Source: Eledone cirrhosa
Lineage: Eukaryota; Mollusca; Cephalopoda; Octopoda; Eledonidae
Assembly (NCBI GenBank): GCA_964016885.1
Contig: OZ024742.1
Span: 14,961,007-15,025,006 of the forward strand
Direction of reading: 5' to 3'
DNA: 64,000 bases
Positions 1 to 10,065 of the stretch are shown one piece after another (the stretch's first letter is position 1; every line of letters begins with the position of its first letter). The translations under genes and the position numbers were made by a program. The notes beneath the pieces were generated by a model. The model saw only the letters and a list, made by a program, of their open reading frames with translations, was not told the origin of the DNA and did no database searches.

Positions 1-1656
1 AGAGAAATTACCCTTGGTAGATCCGACAGAGGGACCAGCTATTGAGATTGACGAATATAGGGTCCAAGAGGTAATTAGGGAAATGGAAAATGGTAAGGCT
101 GCCGGACCATCGGGAATAGTTGCTGAGATGCTGAAGGCATCGGGATGTAGGCATTAAACTCATAAATTGCTACAAAGGTAAAGGGGATGCTCTGGAGAGG
201 AGCAATTATAGGGGTATAAAACTGATAGATCAGGTTATGAAAGTGCCAGAAAGGATATTAGCACAACTAATTAGAGAAAGGGTCAAACTAGATGAGATGC
301 AGTTTGGTTTTGTGCCTGGGAAGAGTACAACAGATGCCCTCTTGGTGAGACAATTACAAGAGAGGTTCTTAGAGAAGAATAAGCCACTATACTTAGCCTT
401 TGTTGACCTAGAGAAGGCCTTTGATAGGGTACCTCGATCTGTCATCTGGTGGTCCCTAAGGAAGCTAGGTGTTGAGGAATGGCTTGTGAGGACAGTGCAA
501 ACTTTGTACAGAGGTACTCTCAGTAAAGTCAGTGTAGGAATGGAGTTTAGTGAGGAATTCCAGATACAAGTAGGAGTACATCAGGGTTCGGTCCTCAGCC
601 CGCTCTTGTTCATTATAGTCCTCCAAGCCATAACAGAGGAGTTTAAGACTAGCTGTCCATGGGAACTTCTCTATGCTGACGATCTGGTTCTTATAGCAGA
701 ATCAGTAGAGGAGCTAGAGAATAAATTCTGGCTATGGAAACAGCAGTTGGAAGCAAGAGGACTGAGAGTGAACCTAGCTAAGACAAAAGTGTTGATGAGT
801 AGAAAAGAGGACAAAACCCTGATTCCATCAGGGAAATGGCCATGTTCGATATGCAGAAAAGGAACCGGCATAAATTCTGTAAAATGCACACAATGCAGAT
901 CCTGGGTACACAAGAGATGTAGCGGCATAGCAGGCAAACTAACAGGTAGGGAGAAATATGTATGCAGTAGATGTACAGGGAAATTAGACAGTAGAAGTCG
1001 CATTGATAGACACATTTTTCAAATGCAGGAGGGCGCTATAGAAGTGGTGGATAGCTTCCGGTACCGAGGAGATAAGATTAGCATGGGAGGAGGGTGTTCC
1101 GAGGCCATAGTGTCTAGAATAAGGACGGGTTGGAAGATGTTTAGGGAGCTGCTTCCTCTGTTGACGAAGAAGGGTTTCTCCCTGCGTACGAAAGGCCGGT
1201 TGTATGATGCCTGTGTGAGGAGTGCGATGCTGCATGGTAGTGAGACATGGGCAGCAACTGCAGAGGATATGCGACGGCTGGAGAGAAATGAGGCAAGCAT
1301 GCTCCGTTGGATGTGCGTGAACGACCCAGCATAAATGTGTTGAGAGAGAAACTGTCTGAGAGGGATAGAATGTAGTGTACGGGAGAGGAGACTGAGGTGG
1401 TATGGACATGTGATGCGCATGGAGGATGACCGATGGGTGAAGAAGTGCCAGGAAATGCCAGTTGAAGGAAGATGTGGTAGAGGTAGACCACGAAAAACAT
1501 GGGCGGAGGTGGTGATAACAGACCTCAGATCATTGAAGCTCACGGTGGAGATGACGAAGGACCTTGACGAGTGGAGAGATGCTGTGGTGCTGAATAAGAC
1601 CCGTCCCACCCTTGCAAGCAGGGAAAAGCGGACGTAAAATGATGATGATGATGATA
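1..1656 (+). mobile_element. Degenerate non-LTR retrotransposon (LINE), 3' part with reverse transcriptase
   Basis: This is the 3' part of a LINE; the 5' end lies outside the window. The first 150 bases encode the RT finger region (GKAAGPSG then AEMLKASG). A deletion of several dozen codons and a stop follow, and the frame resumes near 160 (NCYKGKGDALER). The frame at 237-1334 carries the RT palm: FVDLEKAFDRVPR, GVHQGSVLSPLL and the catalytic YADD at 672-683. It then has an inserted C4HC3 zinc finger and the connection region (LRWMC). A stop at 1332-1334 and a shift break it. The C-terminus continues at 1410-1637 (RLRWYGHVMRMEDD, GRGRPRKTW) and ends in a GATGAT tail. The copy is inactive. RT identity is sure; I do not assign a clade. 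Confidence 0.93.
237..1334 (+). pseudogene. LINE reverse transcriptase ORF, broken, with internal PHD-like finger
   Basis: A 365-codon remnant of the retrotransposon polyprotein; its apparent ATG is an internal Met left open by upstream decay. Approximate domains: RT fingers/palm 1-185, with FGFVPGKSTTDALL near 24, the Asp of FVDLEKAFDR near 61 and YADD at 146-149. A cysteine/histidine finger follows at about 203-246 (CSIC, CTQC, WVHKRC, CSRC), spaced like a PHD finger. The RT thumb/connection follows (SRIRTGWKMFRELLPLL; GSETWAATAEDMRRLERNE). In life it would copy the element RNA at a nicked target. The normal continuation after LRWMC is lost by a small deletion and a stop. Confidence 0.9.
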
Positions 1657-1660
1657 AATA

Positions 1661-3773
1661 ACCTCCAGCTTGGTTTCTACATAATTTTCTAAATACAAGT
1701 AGTAGATGACAGTTGTTGATCGATTCTTTCAGAAAGAAATATTCTTTTAATGTTGCAATATTAAAGAAAATGTAAAAGAAAGGATGAACAACGGAGCCAA
1801 CACCAGAGCAAAAGAAAAGACAGAAGCGTCGTGAGGAGTACCGGGCAACCTCTCTAATGATTTTTGAGGCAAGCCAGCACACTCACAGCGTTGCCTTGGG
1901 TGATGGTGAGGCTAATGCGCTAGAACAATCAAGCGCTCTTGCGAGATTTGCCAGTTACCTCTATTAGGCGAACCGCAGTGAAGAGAGGAACATCGCAGTC
2001 AGCGGCCCGACTCCCCCAAACGTCTAGAAAGCCACAGGCTGAAAAATGTAGATGGCCGACAGATCAGAGTAAGGGTCTTAATCTGCTTGGTTGCGTAGCA
2101 ATTTATTTGTGCCTTCAGCTGAGATTTTAAGTTTTAGGATGGTTAACAATTTTGAATTTAATACCTGTATGTATAACTTTTTAATTCCAGTTACTTGCGC
2201 CAAGCTAACTTTGATATGTAAAATTTGGGGGTTTTGCTGTGTATTTTAATTTTTTGTGTATGAGTCGTCGTCCCCTGCCCCCAAAAAACTTGTGCCCCGG
2301 GCCCCCACAAGTTCTAAATCCTACCTTGCCCATGAGTCCTCTCTACCCTGTGGTTTCTGCATTTTATTGTCCCTAATTCTATGATACTCTTGCAGTTTTT
2401 TTAAAATGTTTATATTTATCTAAAAACCTTTCAACATGATTTTATGTGAGAATATTTATGTTCCAAACACTGACTTAATAAAGGGAAAGTTTGTTATATT
2501 TACTAAGTTTCTCCAAATTCTTGATTGTTTTCAGAATGATTTGAAAATTATAGGTATTAGAAATATGGCAAGTGTTAAGAGGGCACATGTCTGTGTGATA
2601 ACTATATATACTATAGCCTCAGGTTGACCAATATTTTGTGAGGGAAACTGTATAGAAGCCTGCTGTAAATGTGTGTGTTTTCTGTACATTGCTGGTTGTT
2701 TAGATACCTCATAACTTAGCAGTTTGATAAATAGCTATTGATAAAATAAGTACTGGGGCCAGTATGAATAACTTAAAACTCCTTCCCATCATGGCTTCAG
2801 TCATTAGACAGATCCCAATTTTTCATCCAATCCAGTCTGAGGCCATCTCACTCTTGATGGAGGAGCCCCTCCTTGGTTGACCTACACCACTTTCTGTTGA
2901 GTTTTAATCATGTCAGGAGTATAGCCATATTCACCATGCTTCGCCAATTGTGGGTTGGTGAGGCTATTTATCCCATGTTTCCATATTTAGAGTTAATTCT
3001 TTGGCTGCATGTGCTTGGGTGGTCTTGCTTAGAGACGTTGCTTCTGACAGGACTCGCTGGTAGGAGTTTTTGGGGACTCTGCCTCCATGACCCTGGGTGG
3101 TTTTCTGCTAGCCTCTGTAGTGTGTATATTGATATTATACACAAGTATATATGCATGTAGATATGATACATCAAATAAAATCGTAATTGACAATATACAC
3201 AGAAATTGAACAAAGATTGCGTTACACTGTCTTATGTAATCAGTAACGTAATCCATGATACATTAAAAAAAGACGATATTATATATAAACTGCATTAGGA
3301 GAAAATTAGTGACGGGAATATATGAATGTTTATTTAAGCGATCGCTAACCAGAAGTGTTGACATTTGAAAATTTTAAAGAAGTGAATCTTAAAATAAGCA
3401 ACAAAATTATTTATATTTAATCAAGAATAACGAAATTTAGTAGATAAATTATGTAATATTCATTCATTATTTATTCAAAGTAATCCAACTTATTTTACAG
3501 ATGGGATAACAAAATATATTCTGGACACAGTCCCGCACTCCTTACTTATTGTAGTTTAGATTAGCTGACGATTGAAGACTTTGGTCTTTGAATTGCTTGT
3601 ACTACATATTTAACATTTGCTCAGTCTTACTTTAACTGTATTTGTGATTTGTTGGGTAAAAATAGCAATTTAACTTTTAAATATCAGAACACAAAAAAAA
3701 ACTCATATTATCATTTCTAATTATCATAATTTTTGATTATTCACTTATTTTAAACCAATTTTGTTTTCTTCAG
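1661..3773. other. Upstream flank or intron of MED25, no gene recognised
   Basis: AT-rich sequence between the LINE and the first visible MED25 exon. I looked for an exon encoding the N-terminal VWA strand (a VFVIEGT-like stretch) and did not find one, so this is most likely intron. 1870-2120 is less AT-rich and may be an old element. A perfect 8-bp inverted repeat with a GC-rich loop lies at 2287-2313. The rest (2320-3770) shows no coding frame with conserved features; small open frames near 2436 and 2873 look like chance. Confidence 0.5.
2287..2313. other. Perfect 8-bp inverted repeat with GC-rich loop
   Basis: AACTTGTG and CACAAGTT separated by CCCCGGGCCCC. In an AT-rich context it stands out; its role is unknown. 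Confidence 0.6.
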
Positions 3774-3819
3774 ATATTTCAATGGGGGACCACCAGATCC
3801 CACAGATTATGGATGTGAT
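3774..3819 (+). CDS. MED25: MED25 exon (VWA, start of visible part)
   Basis: 46 nt after acceptor TTTTCTTCAG and before donor GTAAGT. One base completes a codon from an upstream exon; then comes YFNGGPPDPTDYGCD, the conserved loop after helix 1 of the MED25 VWA domain (vertebrate form FNGGPPAETDFGGD). It ends in phase 0 and joins FSCTLYALVAF of the next exon. The exon supplying the first strand and helix of the VWA fold is not in the window. Short, but the motif is distinctive. Confidence 0.9.
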
Positions 3820-4045
3820 GTAAGTTATAAATACTTACTTGTAAGGTATTTGATTTATCTATTAGTTTAAAGTGCTCATCATAGAGGTTGGAGCCAGAGG
3901 CTTTGTGGGCAAATCGGCCTATAATCTCATGAAACAACTTTTAGTCTCTGGGAAGACGAAGACCAAAGCGCTAAAGGCAATTTCAGAGGCTGCGGAAAGG
4001 AGTTCCAGCTGATCTGGTCGAGGAGGAACAAAAATGTCATTTATA

Positions 4046-4265
4046 AAGTGGTAGTGCTGGCGCCACAATAAACTGCATCCACAACACTCTGTAAGGGCTA
4101 ATGCAGGTGTCACAATGAAATGCACCCACTAGACTCTGTAAAAGGAGGGAAGGGCGTCCAGCTGTAGAATCCATGCCAAAAATGAAACGTATTAGGTAGG
4201 TGTGGTTCTCTAACCCATCTAGTCATGGACTAAGACATGGAAAATAAATGTAAAATGATGATGAT
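4046..4265 (+). mobile_element. SINE body and tail
   Basis: A diverged cephalopod-type SINE body. Recognisable pieces are GGGAAGGGCGTCCAGCTGTA (matching GGAAGGGCATCCAGCTGTAG at 51759), then CTAACCCATCTAGTCATGGA and a final AAAATGATGATGATG tail. The stretch just left (3880-4045) is less AT-rich than its surroundings and may be another worn element; I cannot name it. Confidence 0.7.
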
Positions 4266-4410
4266 GATCATCATCAGCATCATCATCATTTTATATCTAA
4301 TCTGCCATGCTGACATGAGTTGTACTGTTTATTACAAAGTCAGGACTCAACTGGAGCCAGTGTCCTCCTAGATGGGTTGAGGGGACCATGTCTCACTCAA
4401 TACTTTATTT
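4251..4410 (-). mobile_element. Retroelement tail, opposite orientation
   Basis: The sequence opens with CATCATCAGCATCATCATC and ATTTTATATC, the reverse complement of the usual GATGAT tail, and continues with CTGCCATGCTGACATGAGTT, a reversed 'catgctagcatgg'-like segment. It abuts the + tail of the preceding SINE, so two elements meet tail to tail. Confidence 0.6.
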
Positions 4411-4429
4411 AAGGTAGGGTACTTAATTG

Positions 4430-4998
4430 CAGCGGAGAAGGGTGTGCTGAGAGTATAATAGCTAGAATAAGGATAGGATGGAAGAAGTTTAGAGAGCTAC
4501 TCCTACTGTTGACAACAAAAGGTTTCTTACTGCATACAAAAGGATGACTGCATGATGCCTGTGTGTGAAGCCTGATGCTGCATGGTAGTGAAACATGGGC
4601 TGTGATTGCAGCGGACATGCATAGACTGGATAGAAATGAAGCAACCATGCTTCGTTGGATGTGCAATGCAAGTGTGAGAGAAAGGCAGAGCTTGGAGAAG
4701 CTGGGTTTAAGAGGAATCTGAGGTGGTGTGCACAAGAGAAGACTGAGTTGGTATGGACATGTGATGCACATGGACAATGACCACTGAATGAAGAAATGCC
4801 AGGAAATCCTAGTGGAAGGAAGCTGAGGTAGAGCAAGAAAGACCTGGGCAGAGGTTGAGATAGTTGACTTGAAATCGCTAAGACTTGCAGAGGGATGATG
4901 AAGGTACACGACAAGTGGAGAGATGCCATGCTGAGAAGGACCTATCCAACCCATGCAAGCGTGGAAAAGCAGATGTAAAAATGATGATGATGATGATG
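4430..4998 (+). mobile_element. LINE 3' end fragment
   Basis: A diverged copy of the 3' end of the LINE at 1-1656. Pieces recognised are GLRRIRIGWKK-like text near 4460, LHGSETWAVIAADMHRLDRN near 4578-4640, MLRWMCNASVRERQSLE near 4650, RLSWYGHVMHMDND near 4742, and the end HASVEKQM with GATGAT repeats. Several stops and shifts break it. It is 5'-truncated, as expected of target-primed insertion. Confidence 0.85.
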
Positions 4999-5132
4999 AA
5001 TGGAGTAAGAGAAACATTAGAATGCTATACTAAGCGTTTTGGGTTTGCCTTCCATCTTAGACTTAATTAAATTGATTTTTAACCTCTTTACAAATGTTGA
5101 TGCTAATGTTGGAAATCATTCTTATTTTACAG

Positions 5133-5257
5133 TTCAGTTGTACATTGTATGCACTGGTGGCCTTCCATTCGGCAGACATTGCACCAGAGCCTGCTGCACG
5201 ATGTTATGCTCCAACTACAAACATTCATACATTCCTTGGATGGTTGGATGGAATTCC
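5133..5257 (+). CDS. MED25: MED25 exon (VWA strands 2-3)
   Basis: 125 nt between acceptor TTATTTTACAG and donor GTAAGT. It encodes FSCTLYALVAFHSADIAPEP followed by a segment ending FLGWLDGI, which aligns with vertebrate [20 protein letters not shown] through WLDGI. The last two bases (CC) are completed by the first A of the next exon to give Pro. The intron to its left holds several retroelement ends (4046-4998). Confidence 0.95.
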
Positions 5258-5324
5258 GTAAGTTATTGTTTTCATCTAAAGTTTACTGCAAATTCTCATA
5301 GATTTATATGTATTAATATGCAGG

Positions 5325-5700
5325 GTTTCGGCTTTGCCATGCTACTTGGCAGCATGGCATGGACCTTAAGTGTAGAAGATATGTAGAGGCTAGAAAGAAA
5401 TGAGGCATGCATGGCTTCACTGGATGACTAATGTGAACTGTGGATTGAGAACAAAGCTGAATATAAGAGGAATTGAATGTTGCATGCAGGAGAGACCATA
5501 ACATTAGCGTAGTTATGTGTAAGGAGAGTGAGAGTGAGAGTTGTGTTAACAAAAATGGTGAGCTTTTGAACCTGTGGAAGGGTGAGACCAAGGAAGACAT
5601 GAGATGAAGTTGTGAAGGATGACCTCAAGAAAGTTCACAGCATGAAGGAGATGGCGCAAGATTGAGCTGACTGGCGATATGCTGTAATACAAAAGACCCC
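5325..5700 (+). mobile_element. Old LINE 3' end fragment
   Basis: Worn copy of the same LINE C-terminus: an ACHAWHGP-like start, LSVEDM, stop, RLERNEACM, then RGIECCMQE, and late GRVRPRKTWDEVVKDDLKK at about 5577-5630. Several stops. No clear GATGAT tail remains. Confidence 0.7.
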
Positions 5701-6080
5701 ACTCATCAGCTCAAACACAGAATTTTAAAACCCCGAAATGATTTAACAGAAGATAAATATAAACTGATTATTTTATTCAAATGTGTGTAGTATCTTTTCT
5801 AGTGTCAGATCAGTCAACTAAAATAAAGACTTCAATTTTTATTGTGATGTAGTCATAGTGCTGTCTTGTACTTTTCACGAATCACCTACTAATGTGGTTT
5901 AATGTGGTACAGGATATTAAGAGTTACTCTATTACATGTTCTAGCCGACAGGCTGAAGCCATGCTGGGGCACTGCCATCGATGATTTTGTTTTCTCTTTC
6001 CTCTTCTCATCATATAAATTTCAGAATAAAATGAATTGGTATATTATATGAATTATAATTTTTTTATCCTCTTGTTTTAG

Positions 6081-6179
6081 ATTCATTGGTGGTGCCGGTG
6101 AAGGCAAAAGTCACATAGCAGAGGGTTTAAGTACTGCTATCCAAGTTTTCGATGATTTCAGTAAAAAGAGACATCCCAG
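6081..6179 (+). CDS. MED25: MED25 exon (VWA central helix)
   Basis: 99 nt between acceptor CTTGTTTTAG and donor GTTTGT. It reads [20 protein letters not shown] then [12 protein letters not shown], corresponding to vertebrate [20 protein letters not shown] and QLFDDF, the helix that follows the glycine-rich loop. It ends with two bases (AG) of a Ser codon finished by the next exon. The GGAGEGKS stretch resembles a P-loop by chance; the vertebrate counterpart lacks the Lys. Confidence 0.95.
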
Positions 6180-6525
6180 GTTTGTCTTATATACATTTTT
6201 GTTTTTCATTTGGATATGACAGTTCAGTTCTTGCAATATTTTCACATTCTGACAAAAACACATCCTATGGCTTTCATCTATGAGGCCTTAACTATAGAGA
6301 AAGAAACTGAACCTACTGTTACTTGACCTGTTAAAAATAGCAGCTGAATTTCAGTTCATACACTATTGTTTCCAAAAAGAACGACCATGTTGGATACACT
6401 GTTCTGAAAGAAAGAGGCTAAACAACCACAATGGCAGTAAAATAATTATGACATTGCCAGGAATGTGACATTGGTCTAACGGTGCCAGTGATCTTCAGTC
6501 TCTTATTATTGCTATTGACTCTAGG

Positions 6526-6660
6526 ATGTCGATCCTTTTGTATGGGTGTGAGAGTTGGACTCCCATAGCTGACATGGAACAAAGAATGTAGTTATTTGAG
6601 CACAGGTGCTTCAGAAGGTTGCTACATATCTCATATATGGAGCACAAAACAAACAGAATG
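6526..6660 (+). mobile_element. LINE C-terminal fragment of a different family
   Basis: Reads MSILLYGCESWTPIADMEQR, a Met and stop, then LFEHRCFRRLLHISYMEHKT. This is the RT C-terminal connection typical of other LINEs (LYGCESWT ... FENRCYRRMLGISY ... EHKTN). One in-frame stop at 6589-6591. The 26-bp minisatellite starts exactly where the coding text stops. Confidence 0.8.
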
Positions 6661-6895
6661 GCACCCTAACGACAGGCTGCACCAGTGGCACCCCAACGAC
6701 TGGCAACAACAGTGACACATCTAGAGTGGCACCCCGATGACAGGCTGCACCAGTGACACATCTAGAGTGGCACCTCAAGACTGGCTGCTCTAGTGGCACC
6801 CCAAGACTGGCTGTACCAGTGGCACCCCAAGACTGGCTGTACCAGTGGCACCCCAAGACTGGCTGTACCAGTGACACCCCAAGACTGTCTGTACC
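6655..6895 (+). repeat. Minisatellite, about 26 bp
   Basis: Tandem units with core GGCACCCCAAGACTGGCTG, best preserved at 6795-6895, more degenerate to the left (GGCACCCCGATGACAGGCTG). Roughly nine copies. It follows a LINE C-terminal remnant without a gap and ends just before ACAATGATGATGAC, a tail-like sequence, so the array may have expanded inside the LINE 3' end. Confidence 0.8.
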
Positions 6896-7123
6896 TGTTA
6901 CAGGAACACAATGATGATGACTAGTGTTATATTATGTCTGAGCCACTTTACTTTCAGTAGGGTGTAATTTGAAGGCAACTCAACTGCTATTTCTATCTGG
7001 TCAAGTAACAATATTGTTTAGGAAATATTTAAAAAACAATTGATTGTCTAAATATTTATTGTCTATATTATATATGTTTTACTTTAATTTTCTCATATAT
7101 ATTTTTTCATTTTTTAATATTAG

Positions 7124-7244
7124 TATCAAACCACAGTGCCATTGTATATTAGTGACAAATTCTCCCCCATATCAAATACCAAGTTATCAAGTTAAGAACT
7201 ATGCTGGTCATACTTGTGAAGATCTTGTCAAAATGATGTCTAAC
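7124..7244 (+). CDS. MED25: MED25 exon (VWA, NSPPY strand)
   Basis: 121 nt, acceptor AATATTAG, donor GTAAGT. The reading starts IKPQCHCILVTNSPPYQIPS and continues YQVKNYAGHTCEDLVKMMSN. The central strand (vertebrate VCLLICNSPPYLLP) and the following Tyr-x-Gly/Cys helix (TYSGCTTENLVQQI) are clear. Phase is 2 in, 0 out. Confidence 0.95.
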
Positions 7245-7882
7245 GTAAGTTTTACTCGTTAGTTTCTCTCACATCCATATCATATTTTTCACCTAAATTT
7301 TATTATGCTAACTCTATTTTTCATCTTTTTGGAGTCCTTAAATTAACCCTTTTCTACCAAACCTGAAACAACACCTTCATATTTGTTTAAAAACTTATCA
7401 TAATTTTATGTATGAACCTTTGTTGAATTATACTCCAGTCATCAGTGTAATAATGAGAAAGGTATACTATTAAATACTTCCAAATTCTTAATTATTTGCC
7501 ACTGTTGGTCAATCAATGATAAATATTGAATGCCAGCTAAATTATTTATAAAAATATACTGAAGTGAAAACCAAACCAAACAGGGAGTGTGTTTTACTAT
7601 TTTTGGCAATATTAGGACAACATGACCCTTCCCAAATATAACAATATGTATTAATGTTAATGTTTGTGAAAGTAGTGGTTTACTGGTATAATTTGTAGAG
7701 TGTCAGTTCAGCCTGACAATATTGTTTTGTATCTCTAATGTCCTCTGAACTATAAATCCAGACATGTTCTGAGAGTTGATTTAATTTAACCCTATTCCAC
7801 TCAATATCAATATTGAAAAATTTATCATGAAAGAAATCCATACTGCATATATATATATGTCTTTTTTTTATTTCATTTTCAG
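7245..7882. other. MED25 intron, nothing recognised
   Basis: AT-rich intron of 638 bp. A short TA run precedes the acceptor region (7846-7857). No repeat family or conserved frame seen. Confidence 0.6.
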
Positions 7883-7948
7883 AAAGGAATCAATTTCTCT
7901 ATTATTTCCCCCAGAAAAATTCCATCTTTATTGAGGTTGTTTGAAGAG
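7883..7948 (+). CDS. MED25: MED25 exon (VWA, FSIISPRK)
   Basis: 66 nt, acceptor TTTCATTTTCAG, donor GTTTGT. It encodes KGINFSIISPRKIPSLLRLF then EE, matching vertebrate [20 protein letters not shown], one of the best conserved stretches of the domain. Phase 0 at both ends, so skipping would remove 22 residues in frame. Confidence 0.96.
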
Positions 7949-8067
7949 GTTTGTATATATTTAATTCTGTTTCTTCATGAAATTGATACTGTTTTCTTTA
8001 TTTATTTCATATTTTCTCTTAATATTTTGTTAATCCTGTTTTTATATTTTCCTCTCCTATATTTCAG

Positions 8068-8158
8068 AGTAACATGGGCAGCAATGACCCACTAAATATG
8101 AAAGACTGTACAGTGGATCATCGACATCAAGTTTTACTTAAAGGTTATTCTTTACCAG
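8068..8158 (+). CDS. MED25: MED25 exon (end of VWA)
   Basis: 91 nt, acceptor CCTATATTTCAG, donor GTAGCT. It encodes SNMGSNDPLNMKDCTVDHRH then QVLLKGYSLP. The vertebrate equivalent is the segment ending DPRHMVLVRGLVLP, so DHRHQVLLKGYSLP closes the VWA domain. It ends one base into a codon. Confidence 0.93.
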
Positions 8159-8189
8159 GTAGCTACTATTATTTATTGTCAAGTATGGA

Positions 8190-8655
8190 TTGGCTGATTT
8201 CACCATCATCACCATCACCATCATTTTACTCTAGATTAAATGGGCTGTTATGAATTGGGGATAGACATGTCAAGTGACCATATCTTGTTTGTACACCTTT
8301 TTGGCTTGATTTTCTATGGCTGGATGCCCTTCCTTATGCCAACCACTTTACAACATGTACTGGAAGTATTTTATCCTGCCTAAGAAACTAACACCTTACA
8401 GAGTGGACTGGGAGCTTTTTGTTGTGACACCTACATGACCACTTTACAGTTTGGGCTGGGTCTTTTTGTTTGTGGAAAACCAGCAGTCACCCATCCACAC
8501 CAGTCTCCCCTCTCCACGCCACTGATGTTGTCCAAAGGAAAGGCAATGGCCAATACAGTTTAGCACCAGTGACATTGCAACTCATTTCTACAGCTGAGTA
8601 AACTGGAGCAACATGAAATAAAGTGTCTTGCTCAAGGACACAAGGCATCACCCTT
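8190..8655 (-). mobile_element. SINE, reverse orientation
   Basis: Read on the minus strand, this starts with the tRNA-derived part (TTGAGCAAGACACTTTATTT-like text near 8620-8640, then CTCCAGTTTACTCAGCTGTA near 8590) and ends with the GATGGTGATGATGG tail at about 8193-8225. The body contains the reversed GGAAGGGCATCCAGCC motif near 8320. The A/B-box head appears shortened. Confidence 0.8.
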
Positions 8656-8908
8656 CATTACAAAATATAATACATTCATAAACAATGGTAATATATATTG
8701 ATGGCATTTGAGACAGAGGATGGAATTTTTACCTACGCCTTTCTTGCACACTGAGCCAAGTCATTTCCCTGGGGGGATCCGGGCCCTGTTTTCCCTTCTA
8801 CTTACTAGGACCTTAACCTTTGTCAGGTTGTTTTTAAGACCCTTTGATTCTAGATCATGCTTCAAGATTTGGAATTTCTTTTCTAACGTTTCAAATATTC
8901 CATTCCAG

Positions 8909-8974
8909 AACAATCAAACAGCCCAAGTTTAGAAGAAGAGCGGCAAATTATCGACATGTTACGAATGAAACTTT
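8909..8974 (+). CDS. MED25: MED25 exon (linker start)
   Basis: 66 nt, acceptor TTCCATTCCAG, donor GTGAGT. It encodes EQSNSPSLEEERQIIDMLRM then KL, a charged segment probably helical, between the VWA and the P/Q-rich linker. No close family motif is recognised; support comes from phase agreement on both sides (1 in, 1 out) and good splice sites. Confidence 0.85.
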
Positions 8975-9305
8975 GTGAGTTACTTATGACTTCTATAAAT
9001 TGTATTGGATTATTTCTGAATTGTTGCTTTATTTGGTTTTAGGTTGCAGTGGTATTTGGTATATTAACTTTTAAACGTCCTGTACTGCATGAAACTACAC
9101 TAGCAAAACATTCTTCAAAAGTACAAAACAGCACTGTGACTGCATCACATTAGAAATTAAAGCCTTTACTTTATTGCAAATTCTCAAAATGATCTGTCCT
9201 CTAGTAAAGATACTATAAACATTTGAATTAACAAACCCACTTTAAAATATTTTCTTTTAAATATTTGCAGGATGTTAAGAGTTAAACAAAGGGTAAATAA
9301 TATAT
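8975..9305. other. MED25 intron, nothing recognised
   Basis: AT-rich intronic sequence before the retroelement cluster at 9310. No conserved frame. Confidence 0.5.
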
Positions 9306-9309
9306 ATTG

Positions 9310-9740
9310 CCTGCATATGAAGTGTGATGTTGCGTGGTGGGGAAATGTAGTTTGTGAATGAGGAGGGTGTTTGAATGTGAGAAAGAAATGAGGGTTTAGC
9401 TGGATGTGTAATGTGATTGTGGTTTTGATATCCAATTCTTCCAGACATTTTAAAATTCAATCTTTTGAGGTTAGCTAACTTCACTGGATGTGTAATATGA
9501 GTGCCCAGATGAAACACAGATGATTTAAAGGAAAAATGGAATATAAGTAGAATCAGATGTAGTGTGCAAGAGAGATGATTGTGTTGGTAGAGGAATGTAA
9601 TGCATATGGATGATGATTGTTGACTGAAGAAGTTCCAAGAGTTTCTAGCAGGAGGAAACTGAAAAAGAGGAAGACTGGGGCGACTACAATCTAATCGACC
9701 TCCTAATTGCTGACCTTGTGCCATAATTAGAAATAATTAA
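9310..9740 (+). mobile_element. Worn LINE 3' fragments and SINE tail
   Basis: Two degenerate pieces of the LINE C-terminus (9310-9440 and 9480-9680; GSVMLRGGEM-like, then CMDDDC and RRKLKKRKTG-like text). A SINE tail follows at about 9680-9740 with CTAATCGACCTCCTAATTGC and GACCTTGTGCCATAATTAG. The same tail closes the SINE at 10475. Confidence 0.6.
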
Positions 9741-9744
9741 TTAC

Positions 9745-10000
9745 ACAGATGGTATGGACATGTGATGCGCATGGAGGATGACCACTGGGTAAAGAAGTGC
9801 CAAGAAATTCCAGTAGAAGGAAGACGCAGTAGAGGAAGACCATGAAAAACATGGGCGGAGGTGGTGAGAGCAAACCTCAGATCGCTGAAACTCACGGAGG
9901 AGATGACGAAGGACCGTGATGGGTGGAGAGATGCTGTGCTGAATAGGACCCATCCCACCCTTGCAAGCAGGGAAAAGCAGACGTAAAATGATGATGATGA
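9745..10000 (+). mobile_element. LINE 3' end, well preserved
   Basis: Nearly collinear with 1397-1650. It reads WYGHVMRMEDDHWVKKCQEI, then PVEGRRSRGRP, a stop, KTWAEVVRANLRSLKLTEEM, and ends HPTLASREKQT with AAAATGATGATGATGA. Severely 5'-truncated. It ends 65 bp upstream of the MED25 exon at 10066. Confidence 0.9.
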
Positions 10001-10065
10001 CAGCCTTTTCTTTTTGTTTTGTGATTCCTCAATTTTCATTTTCTATTTTTCCTTTTTTTTTTTAG

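Noticed and set aside
984..1882. Several long open frames on the minus strand across the LINE
   Set aside because: They are antisense shadows of the LINE coding region.
2873..3160. 95-codon open frame with hydrophobic start
   Set aside because: No recognised domain and no splice-site support; composition resembles chance translation.
6090..6113. GGAGEGKS in MED25 matches the P-loop (Walker A) pattern
   Set aside because: It sits in the VWA glycine-rich loop; the vertebrate equivalent GGGGESCS lacks the Lys, and no Walker B or NTPase fold surrounds it.
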